In this document: piece by piece, positions 54,148 to 62,265 of the stretch
How the letters are laid out: each line of letters begins with the position of its first letter
Position numbering within the stretch: the first letter of the stretch is position 1
From: Pedobacter antarcticus
GTDB taxonomy: Bacteria > Bacteroidota > Bacteroidia > Sphingobacteriales > Sphingobacteriaceae
NCBI RefSeq assembly: GCF_900112985.1
Contig: NZ_FONS01000004.1
Coordinates: forward strand, 1-64,000
Length of the DNA stretch: 64,000 nt
Direction: 5' to 3'
Program-made: the position numbers and the translations under genes
Notes under the pieces: generated by a model
Told to the model about the DNA's origin: nothing
Databases searched by the model: none
Seen by the model: only the letters and a program-made list of their open reading frames with translations

Positions 54148-55344
54148 TTATAAGCCCAGTTTTTTATTGATAGTAGATGGAATACCTGCTTTATTCAATA
54201 GAATAGCAGTGGTTTTGTATTTGACATAGTTTTTAGTTACATATAAATAACCTTTGTAGTCATTTGTAACGCCCCATGAATTTTTAACAATATAGTATTC
54301 TTTACCGTTCTGATCTTTAGCAAGTCCGACAATATGCATACCATGGTCATCTGTGGTTTGGTAGTTATCGAAAGCCTGTTGACGCAGTGTTTCAGTAATT
54401 TCCATTTCCGGTTTTGGTTCGCTAAACATAGCTTCTTTTTCAGAAGCATTCATTTCTTCGAAAGGTTTTGCCGGTACGTAAGCCACCCCATTTTTATAAG
54501 AGAAAGATTTTTCACTGACATCTGTAGCCCAGGCCACTGAATATCCGGTTTTTAACGCGTTATCGATGATGTCTGTAACTTCATTTAGTTTAACGTTATA
54601 GACCTGATCAAAAGACCAGTTGTCTGGAACCAACAATGTAAACTTACTATAATATGGATGTTCCATGAAAGAAGACAACTCTACATAATCGTCAGGATTG
54701 ATACCTACAACTTGTTTAGCAAACGTCTGAGGAGTATAAGTTTTACCCTTGTAGTCGAATTTTTCCGGAACTGCACCGAGGTATGAGTCTAATACTGAAG
54801 TATACGCTTTTTCCCAGTTCGGAGTAAGCGTACCATTTGGATTCTTAACAACTGCTTCAAGGATTCCTGTAGTGATAGCACCCATTTCAGCAGTCTTGTT
54901 TAATTTGGTACCATAGTTCAATCCTGTATAATTTGTTTGAGGAACGGCACCATATTTTTTGTACATATTAATTACATCATGCAATGCGCCACCATCACCA
55001 AGTGTAACCGCACCATGCATACGTACATAGTTTTTACCTTTTTCAACGTAAGCATTTCTGGCGGTAAATAACTGTGATAAAGCTACTGGTTCCTTGCCCA
55101 TTCTCAACATTTCAGATTCAATGAAAGAATTTGTTGAATAGCTCCAGCAGGTACCTGATGAACCTTGATTTTGTACAGGAGTATTTTCTAAATTAAGTAC
55201 TTCCGTAAACTTGAAGCCAGAAGTACTGTTGGCGGATTGATTGTTTTTTAATGAATTCACCAGGTTGTCCTGGGCAAATCCAAACGATGTGCTGAATAAC
55301 ATACCAGAGGCTAAAACCCATGGTTTAATCGATAATTTTGTCAT
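54148..55344 (-). CDS. Secreted C1-family cysteine peptidase (bleomycin hydrolase/PepC-like)
   Basis: The 398-residue protein has a signal peptide (SIKPWVLASGMLFSTSFGFAQ) and papain-type catalytic residues in C1B order: Gln and Cys in NQGSSGTCWSYSTNSF (Cys about residue 67), His in DDHGMHIVG and Asn in IVKNSWG. This matches bleomycin hydrolase/aminopeptidase C homologues, but exported and with an extra N-terminal segment. It should cut peptides in the periplasm. It is transcribed alone from the region upstream of 55344. Confidence 0.93.
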   Translation of the reverse strand: MTKLSIKPWVLASGMLFSTSFGFAQDNLVNSLKNNQSANSTSGFKFTEVLNLENTPVQNQGSSGTCWSYSTNSFIESEMLRMGKEPVALSQLFTARNAYVEKGKNYVRMHGAVTLGDGGALHDVINMYKKYGAVPQTNYTGLNYGTKLNKTAEMGAITTGILEAVVKNPNGTLTPNWEKAYTSVLDSYLGAVPEKFDYKGKTYTPQTFAKQVVGINPDDYVELSSFMEHPYYSKFTLLVPDNWSFDQVYNVKLNEVTDIIDNALKTGYSVAWATDVSEKSFSYKNGVAYVPAKPFEEMNASEKEAMFSEPKPEMEITETLRQQAFDNYQTTDDHGMHIVGLAKDQNGKEYYIVKNSWGVTNDYKGYLYVTKNYVKYKTTAILLNKAGIPSTINKKLGL

Positions 55345-55511
55345 TTGTGTGTGTTGTTTTGAATTATCACTTTAGTTTCGCAACTTTATTGCGTTTAACC
55401 GAAAGAGGTGGGCAATGTACATTTTTTGTCCATAAATGAAAAAAAAACACGGGGAAAAAATTCTGCCGGATTGGTTTAAATAAACTATAATTCCATAATC
55501 ACATCAATTAT

Positions 55512-56555
55512 ATGAAAGCGAAAGAAGTTACTTTACTTACCGGGTTTTTAGGTGCAGGTAAGACCACATTATTAAATGCGGTAATTGAACATTTTAAAGA
55601 AACGCGCTTTGCGATTATTGAAAATGAAATCGGGGAGGAGAGTATAGATGCAGGATTAATTGTTAAAGGCGAAGATGATATCATGGAGCTCAATAATGGC
55701 TGCCTTTGCTGTTCCCTGAATGATAACTTGTACGATTTGCTAAATAGTCTTTGGGATAGAAAAGATAGCTGGGATCACCTTATTATTGAAGCCACTGGTA
55801 TTGCTGATCCGGCTAATATTGCTCATCCTTTTCTGACCATGGATCAGGTTAAAAGAGGCTATGATCTTAAAAGGGTGATTTGTATAGTTGATGCCGAACT
55901 TATTGAAGATCAACTTAAAGATCATGAAGAAGCTATTCGTCAAATAGCATTCAGTGATGTGATACTATTGAATAAAACCGGGCAGGTTAGTGATGCTTAT
56001 TTAAATGAATTACAAGGTATACTGAAAACCATTAATCCATTTGCCGAAACACTGGTTGCTGCAGGCAGAGATTTTCAGATCCGGAAGATGTTTGCGAGAG
56101 AGCGATATGCCAATTTCTACAGCAATCCGAAACCGGTGTGGAGTCCGAAAGGGATGTTGAATTTAACCGGAGCCACTCTCCCTGCCGGAAAGACGCTCCT
56201 CGCAGTCTCGGGTCAGCATAACAAACATGAGCATAGCGATATTGAAACAATACTTGTTAAATATAAGGAAAGTATGGATGCTGAACAGCTGGAACATCGG
56301 ATGATGGTTTTTTTGATTCTCCAGTCCGCTAATGTATACCGTATTAAGGGCGTGATTTATAGCAGAGATTTTCAAAGTCGTTTGATTTTACAGACTGTTG
56401 GTAAATCACTGTCGATCACGCTTGGTGATCTTTGGATGCCTGAGGAAATAAAAGAAAGTAAGATTGTTGTGATCGGAAAAAATCTAAAGATTTATGGGTT
56501 TGATAAGTTATTTAGAACATGCCTTCATACGGGTAGTGAGAATACTGCACATTGA
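55512..56555 (+). CDS. CobW/G3E-family GTPase
   Basis: The 347-residue protein has Walker A LTGFLGAGKTTLLN, the family NEIGEESIDAGLI, metal-binding CxCC in NNGCLCCSL and EATGIADP. The base-specificity motif reads NKTG (55971-55982) where NKxD is expected, so Asp is lost and GTP preference may be weaker. The C-terminal CobW_C domain (from about 215) is present. Members insert or deliver metals (Zn, Co, Fe). It sits just upstream of a zinc M1 peptidase, but the 35-base gap does not prove an operon. Confidence 0.9.
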   Translation: MKAKEVTLLTGFLGAGKTTLLNAVIEHFKETRFAIIENEIGEESIDAGLIVKGEDDIMELNNGCLCCSLNDNLYDLLNSLWDRKDSWDHLIIEATGIADPANIAHPFLTMDQVKRGYDLKRVICIVDAELIEDQLKDHEEAIRQIAFSDVILLNKTGQVSDAYLNELQGILKTINPFAETLVAAGRDFQIRKMFARERYANFYSNPKPVWSPKGMLNLTGATLPAGKTLLAVSGQHNKHEHSDIETILVKYKESMDAEQLEHRMMVFLILQSANVYRIKGVIYSRDFQSRLILQTVGKSLSITLGDLWMPEEIKESKIVVIGKNLKIYGFDKLFRTCLHTGSENTAH

Positions 56556-56590
56556 TTTCCAAATTCTGCTTAAAAGTGTAAATTGGCTGC

Positions 56591-59158
56591 ATGTTTCGTC
56601 AAATTAAACCGCTCTTTCTTGCTGCCTTTATATTGCAGACCTGTATAATTCCCCAGACTGTCAGTGCTCAAGTGCCGGTTGCTGGCGTCAGCAGGTCGCT
56701 GGCTGTTTACAGAAAGTCTGTTCTATCTGCCGTAAAATATAAACTTGCTCTGGATATCCCAACAGAAAAGTCTGCTCCTATTCGGGCCAGGCAGGAAATA
56801 ACATTTAATTCAGGTAAAATAGATCAGACGCTGCAGCTAGATTTCAAAGCTGATGCTAAAGTGATTAGTTTATTGGAAGTTAACGGTAAAAAAGTGCCTG
56901 TTAAACTGGTAAATGAACATCTACTCATCGGTCCGGATCTGATAAAGAATGGAGAAAATCATATTAAGGTGAATTTCATCGCCGGCAATGGCGCTCTGAA
57001 CAGAAACGCAGATTACCTTTACACACTATTCGTTCCTGACCGTGCAAGAACGGCTTTTCCGTGCTTTGATCAGCCTGATATCAAGGCGACTTATTTACTT
57101 CAGCTTACAGTTCCATCCAGTTGGCATGCAATTGCTAATGCAACGCAGGAATACGTAAGGGAAGAAGACGGAAGGAAAATATATCAGTTCCGGGAGTCAG
57201 ATCTATTAAGCACATATCTTTTTGCTTTTGCTGCAGGAAAATTCCATTTATATAAAGGCAACCTACAGGGGAAAAATGCAGATCTCTTGTATCGAGAGAC
57301 TGACACAGCTAAATTAACACCAAGCCTGCCTGCTATTTATGCAATACATGAGCAGAGTCTCAAATTTTTTGAGGAATGGACTGGTATTCCGTATCCATTC
57401 CAAAAATTCGGTATGAGTGCAATTCCAGAATTTCAGTTCGGGGGTATGGAACATCCCGGGTCAATTCATTATAAAGAGTCTAGTTTATTTCTCGATCGTA
57501 CAGCATCTAGAGATCAATTAAATACCAGAACGAATTTGATCGCACATGAAACTGCACATATGTGGTTTGGTGATCTGGTTACGATGGATTGGTTTTCAGA
57601 TGTATGGATGAAAGAAGTATTTGCCAACTTTATGGCTGATAAGAGTACTGTAGAGCCTAATAATAAAGCGGAATCCGATCAGAAGTTTTTAATCAGCCAT
57701 GTGCCGGCCGCTTATGCTGTTGATCGTACACCGGGTGCAAATCCAATCAGACAGGAACTGGATAACCTGAATGAAGCTGGCACGCTCTACGGTAATATAA
57801 TTTATCATAAGGCCCCGGTTATGATGAAACAGCTGGAAAGTCTGATGGGAGAATCTGCATTTCAGTCAGGAGTGAGGGAGTATCTTAGGAGGTTTTCTAA
57901 TAGTAATGCCTCTTGGCCGGATCTTATCCGGATTCTTGACAGCCATACTTCAGCTGATCTTATTAAATGGAATAGTGTCTGGGTGAATGATAATGGCAGA
58001 CCGGTAGTTACATATAAGCTTGAACAGAAAGGAGGCTTGATATCCAGGTTTACCGTCAGTCAGCATGCAGAGCAAGGTAAGGAAAGGAATTGGCCGCAAC
58101 AACTCAAAATAACCCTGTATTATCAGGACCATATTAAGGAACTTCCTGTAAATCTTATTGGAAAAGACGTAGTTATAACAGCGGCGGAAGGACTTCAAGC
58201 ACCTTTATATATGATCTTTAATACAGGAGGAGAAGGTTATGGAAGAATGCCTGTTGACCCCGCACTCCCCGTTCATATTTATGATGTTAAAGATCCATTA
58301 AGCAGAGCGAGTGCTTATATCGGTCTTTATGAACAAATGCTAAGTGGAGAAAGTATACGTCCTGAAGAATTGCTCGAGCTCTATAAAAAGGGCTTACTTG
58401 TTGAAAATGACGAATTAAATCTAAAATTAATCTGTACGTATATAGGTCAGCTTTACTGGCAGTTCAGTAAAGCTGACTTGCGTATTGCAATTGCACCTTC
58501 CCTGGAAATGCAGATCTGGACTGCGCTTTCGCAAAACAAATTCACGAATCAGAGAAAACAACTTTTTAAATTATACCAGGATATATTTTTAAGCCGGGAA
58601 GCTAAAAGCCGGTTGTATCAGATTTGGAAAGAACAACTCGCACCAGAGGGGGTTATCCTAACGGAAGATGATTATACAAGCCTGGCGCTGGCCTTGGCAA
58701 TCAGAGATGATGCATCTAAAGATATTTTGAGGCTCCAGAATCTGCGGATTACAAACACTGATAGAAAAGAGCGTTTTGAGATGATTATGCCAGCTGCATC
58801 TTCTGATTTGCAGGAGAGAGACCTTTTTTTTAATAGTTTAAAGCAAATTTCGGGCAGGGCTAAAGAATCTACCGTACTCACAGCTTTATACTACCTGCAT
58901 CACCCTTTAAGACAGGAAAGTAGTGTGCATTATCTAAAGCAGAGCCTTGAGATGCTTGTAGAAATACAAAAAACAGGAGATATTTTCTTCCCTCAATCGT
59001 GGCTGCAGGCCAGTTTTGGAATGTATAGCTCAGTTGAGGCGGCGAATATTGTAGAAGAGTTTCTTAAGCTACATCCGGGTTATTCTCCAAAACTCAAAGC
59101 AAAGATTCTTCAGGCTACTGATAATTTGTTCAGGGCAAGAAAACTAGATAAACAATAG
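56591..59158 (+). CDS. M1-family zinc aminopeptidase with GGMEH motif
   Basis: The 855-residue protein has a signal peptide (KPLFLAAFILQTCIIPQTVSAQ). Its zinc site is complete: LIAHETAHMWFGD with the second Glu in KEVFANFMADK. The exopeptidase motif is GGMEHPG, with His in place of the usual Asn of GxMEN (about residues 284-290). It should remove N-terminal residues in the periplasm. It is followed 12 bases later by the UbiA-like gene. It differs clearly from the other M1 peptidase in the window, which has the standard GAMEN. Confidence 0.92.
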   Translation: MFRQIKPLFLAAFILQTCIIPQTVSAQVPVAGVSRSLAVYRKSVLSAVKYKLALDIPTEKSAPIRARQEITFNSGKIDQTLQLDFKADAKVISLLEVNGKKVPVKLVNEHLLIGPDLIKNGENHIKVNFIAGNGALNRNADYLYTLFVPDRARTAFPCFDQPDIKATYLLQLTVPSSWHAIANATQEYVREEDGRKIYQFRESDLLSTYLFAFAAGKFHLYKGNLQGKNADLLYRETDTAKLTPSLPAIYAIHEQSLKFFEEWTGIPYPFQKFGMSAIPEFQFGGMEHPGSIHYKESSLFLDRTASRDQLNTRTNLIAHETAHMWFGDLVTMDWFSDVWMKEVFANFMADKSTVEPNNKAESDQKFLISHVPAAYAVDRTPGANPIRQELDNLNEAGTLYGNIIYHKAPVMMKQLESLMGESAFQSGVREYLRRFSNSNASWPDLIRILDSHTSADLIKWNSVWVNDNGRPVVTYKLEQKGGLISRFTVSQHAEQGKERNWPQQLKITLYYQDHIKELPVNLIGKDVVITAAEGLQAPLYMIFNTGGEGYGRMPVDPALPVHIYDVKDPLSRASAYIGLYEQMLSGESIRPEELLELYKKGLLVENDELNLKLICTYIGQLYWQFSKADLRIAIAPSLEMQIWTALSQNKFTNQRKQLFKLYQDIFLSREAKSRLYQIWKEQLAPEGVILTEDDYTSLALALAIRDDASKDILRLQNLRITNTDRKERFEMIMPAASSDLQERDLFFNSLKQISGRAKESTVLTALYYLHHPLRQESSVHYLKQSLEMLVEIQKTGDIFFPQSWLQASFGMYSSVEAANIVEEFLKLHPGYSPKLKAKILQATDNLFRARKLDKQ

Positions 59159-59170
59159 AGTTTATAAATT

Positions 59171-60082
59171 ATGGGCCAGAAATTACTTCGACTTATATTT
59201 TTTGGTAATTATTTTGTTGGCCTGCTGGCTATAGCCCTTACTATAGAATCGACACTTCAGCTAGGTCTTCCATTTAATTCTGCCGCATATTACCTTCTGG
59301 TTTTTCTAGCCCCAATAATCTACTACACATACGCTTATATGGGGGTGTCAATTTCTGCTGATACATCAAACCCGAGAACCTTATGGTACGCTTCACATAT
59401 CAAACAAGTACGTTTTACCCAGCAGATTCTTTTGCTGATCTGCAGTATTGTTGCATTATATCTCGGTATTCATAATATAAAAGGAATACTCGCATTACCG
59501 GTAGGATACTGGATCGGCGCCGGGCTGATTGGGTTGGTGGCTATTCTGTATTATGGTATGCTGCCATTGTTCTCTTTCAATCTTAATTTGCGCAATACCG
59601 GTTTATTGAAACCATTTGTCATCGGACTGGTCTGGGCGGCTACAGCAAATTTTTTTCCTTTGCTTATGCTTAAAATTGAAACTGGTACAGCTATCGGAGG
59701 AAGCTCACTCTGGTACTTTCTGTTTGTTAAGAACTGGATGTTTTGTACTGTGAATGCGATTATGTTTGATATGAAGGATTATGCAATTGATTATAATAAC
59801 CAACTTAAAACGTTTGTAGTAAGAATTGGGTTGCAGAGAACGGTTAATCAGGTGCTTATTCCTCTGTTGCTGACCGGTGTTGTTTCTTTGGTAATTTTCG
59901 CAGGTTACAGGCATTTTCCGGTTGGAAGATTACTTTTTAATCTTTTGCCTTTTCTGCTGACCATAGTCGTTGCTTACTCCATGAATATGCGAAAGCAGAT
60001 TTTCTATTATTTGATTGTAATTGATGGTTTGATTCTGATTAAAGCGATATGTGGTATTACCTCAATGCTCTTATTTAAATAA
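59171..60082 (+). CDS. UbiA-like prenyltransferase-type membrane protein lacking the first Asp motif
   Basis: The 303-residue protein has about eight hydrophobic helices. Near residue 200 it has FDMKDYAIDYNNQLKTFVVRIG, which fits the second Asp-rich motif of UbiA enzymes (DxxDxxxD). The position of the first motif (NDxxDxxxD) instead reads ISADTSNPRTLWYASH with a single Asp. It may be a divergent prenyltransferase or a relative that no longer uses the same diphosphate site. It lies between the M1 peptidase (12-base gap) and a methyltransferase (8-base gap), so the three look like one operon. Confidence 0.72.
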   Translation: MGQKLLRLIFFGNYFVGLLAIALTIESTLQLGLPFNSAAYYLLVFLAPIIYYTYAYMGVSISADTSNPRTLWYASHIKQVRFTQQILLLICSIVALYLGIHNIKGILALPVGYWIGAGLIGLVAILYYGMLPLFSFNLNLRNTGLLKPFVIGLVWAATANFFPLLMLKIETGTAIGGSSLWYFLFVKNWMFCTVNAIMFDMKDYAIDYNNQLKTFVVRIGLQRTVNQVLIPLLLTGVVSLVIFAGYRHFPVGRLLFNLLPFLLTIVVAYSMNMRKQIFYYLIVIDGLILIKAICGITSMLLFK

Positions 60083-60090
60083 ATACCGGA

Positions 60091-60729
60091 ATGAATAACA
60101 ACTACGATTTGATTGCGAAGATTTATGACCCCCTGAGCAGGCTCGTGTTTCGTAAATCACAGCTTAAAGCGCAAACCGATCAGCTTAAATATATCTCATC
60201 CGGTAATAATTTATTAATTGCGGGAGGTGGAACGGGTTGGATACTGGAGGAGATCAGTAAAATTTATCCCTCTGGCCTGCAAATTACTTATCTGGAAATA
60301 TCTGCCGAAATGATCCGGATGGCGCGTGAAAGGGATACAGGTGAGAATCAGGTAACCTATATTCATGCCGGAGCAGCAGATTTTCAAGCAGGTCGTAAGT
60401 ATGATGTGATACTCACTGGCTTTTTGTTCGATAATTTTCAGTCAGCGGAGGCAATGCAGGTATTTACCCAATTTGATAAAATGATAGTACCGGAAGGATA
60501 TTGGCTTTATACGGACTTTCAATCTGATATTTCGAAGCAGACGTGGTGGCAGAAAATATTACTTAAAACAATGTATGTTTTTTTTAATTTGGTTTCCGGC
60601 GTGAAGGCCAAAAAAGTTCCGGATCTTTCCAGTGATTTTCAGTGTGCTGGTTATCAGATAGTAAACAGCAAGGTTTATTATAATGGCTTTATTCAGGCAG
60701 TATCGTTCCGGAAAACACCAAAAAGTTAA
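60091..60729 (+). CDS. UbiE-like SAM-dependent methyltransferase
   Basis: The 212-residue protein has an N-terminal YDLIAKIYDPLSRLVF opening as in UbiE/COQ5-like methyltransferases. Motif I is NLLIAGGGTGWILEEI, then LEISAEMIRMARER and YDVILTGFLFDNF. The C-terminus (VYYNGFIQAVSF) is a normal strand. Substrate is unknown; the UbiA-like neighbour suggests a hydrophobic ring or lipid. It starts 8 bases after that gene. Confidence 0.85.
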   Translation: MNNNYDLIAKIYDPLSRLVFRKSQLKAQTDQLKYISSGNNLLIAGGGTGWILEEISKIYPSGLQITYLEISAEMIRMARERDTGENQVTYIHAGAADFQAGRKYDVILTGFLFDNFQSAEAMQVFTQFDKMIVPEGYWLYTDFQSDISKQTWWQKILLKTMYVFFNLVSGVKAKKVPDLSSDFQCAGYQIVNSKVYYNGFIQAVSFRKTPKS

Positions 60730-60846
60730 TCAAACAATCAATTATTTGAATATCATAAGAATTGATTTGAAATTCATATTTTCAAAAGCAGGTTCATACG
60801 ATACATTTGCCCTGCAACCATTTGTTAATGCGAAAGATCCTAATTT

Positions 60847-62253
60847 ATGCGACCGAAAGCTATATTCTTCTCCATACTTTTCTCTACAACCCTATTATGT
60901 AGCCAATTTAATTATGTTCAGGCACAGACGCTGCAGTTAAAAGAAGCCATTGACATGGCTGTCAATAATTATGGAACTCTGAAAGCTAAAAAAAGTTATG
61001 CACTTGCTTCCAAAGAAACAGTAAGACAAAATAAGACAGAATATCTCCCTAACCTCAGTCTGGCTGCGCAACAGGACTATGGAACGATTAATGGCCAAAA
61101 TGGGCCTCTATCTGTTTTAGGTGGGTTAAATGCAGCTTCATCGGGGCCGGCGCTGGATCGCCAGAACTGGAATGCCGCATTCGGAGCTTTATATCTGACT
61201 AATGTGAATTGGGACTTTTATACTTTCGGCAGAATACGGGAAAAGGTGAAAGCTGCCAGAGCGGTACAAAGAAGGGATGAAGATGATCTTAATCAGGAAA
61301 TATTTCAACACGAGGTCAGGGTTTCTTCCGCTTATTTAAACCTGCTTGCTGCACAAAGACTTACACGTTCTCAGCGAAATAACCTCGAAAGAGCAATAAT
61401 CTTTAAGGATAATGCAGTTTTAAGAGCTAAAAATGGATTAATTGCTGGTGTAGACACTTCGCTGGCGAAGGCTGAAGTATCGAATGCCAGGATTGCTTTG
61501 ACAAAATCCATTGATCTGGAGCAACAACAGGCTAATCAGTTAGGAGTTTTGATTGGTAAAAATGCGACATCATTTATATTAGATACAGCCTCCGTTAATC
61601 ATTTACCGAAATCCTTTATTGTGCAGGATACTACTGCCAACCTTACCGGTCATCCTGTACTCAGGTTTTATAAAGACAGGGTAGAAGTGAGCAACCAGCA
61701 GGTAAACTATCTGCGCAGATTAAGTTATCCGAGTATCTCGATGATAGGTGTGTTTCAGGGAAGGGGATCTGGGTTTTCCAGTAATTATGCACTTGACCAG
61801 TCCGACTTCACCAAAAAATATTCAGATGGCGTTAATCCAACCCGGGCAAACTATCTCATCGGAGTGGGCATAACCTGGAACCTGACCAGTATTCTTCGGA
61901 ATTCGCCTCAAGTTAAAGCGCAGCGTTTCATCAGCAGGGGACTGCAGGATGAGTACGAACTTGCAGGGCAGCAGTTGCAGGCACAACTTTTATTAGCGGA
62001 GACTAAAATAAAAAATGCGATGGACAACTATCAGGAGGCGCCGGTGCAAGTTAAAGCAGCAAGTGATGCCTACTTGCAGAAAAGTACATTATATAAGAAT
62101 GGATTAACCACACTTGTGGATCTTACCCAGGCTTTATATACACTAAACAGGGCGGAAACAGACCGGGATATTGCCTACACTAACGTCTGGCAGGCTTTGT
62201 TGCTCAAATCGGCAGCAAGCGGTGATTTTAATCTGTTTATCAATGAATTTTAA
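60847..62253 (+). CDS. TolC-family outer-membrane efflux channel
   Basis: The 468-residue protein has a signal peptide (MRPKAIFFSILFSTTLLCSQFNYVQAQ). Two TolC repeats follow, with long helices: LKEAIDMAVNNYGTLKAKKSYALASKE, then VSSAYLNLLAAQRLTRSQ and, in the second half, ALYTLNRAETDRDIAYTNVWQALL. It forms the outer-membrane channel of a tripartite pump. The RND permease gene begins 12 bases later; no membrane-fusion (HlyD/AcrA) gene is between or directly upstream. Confidence 0.93.
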   Translation: MRPKAIFFSILFSTTLLCSQFNYVQAQTLQLKEAIDMAVNNYGTLKAKKSYALASKETVRQNKTEYLPNLSLAAQQDYGTINGQNGPLSVLGGLNAASSGPALDRQNWNAAFGALYLTNVNWDFYTFGRIREKVKAARAVQRRDEDDLNQEIFQHEVRVSSAYLNLLAAQRLTRSQRNNLERAIIFKDNAVLRAKNGLIAGVDTSLAKAEVSNARIALTKSIDLEQQQANQLGVLIGKNATSFILDTASVNHLPKSFIVQDTTANLTGHPVLRFYKDRVEVSNQQVNYLRRLSYPSISMIGVFQGRGSGFSSNYALDQSDFTKKYSDGVNPTRANYLIGVGITWNLTSILRNSPQVKAQRFISRGLQDEYELAGQQLQAQLLLAETKIKNAMDNYQEAPVQVKAASDAYLQKSTLYKNGLTTLVDLTQALYTLNRAETDRDIAYTNVWQALLLKSAASGDFNLFINEF

Positions 62254-62265
62254 GCCCTTTACCCT

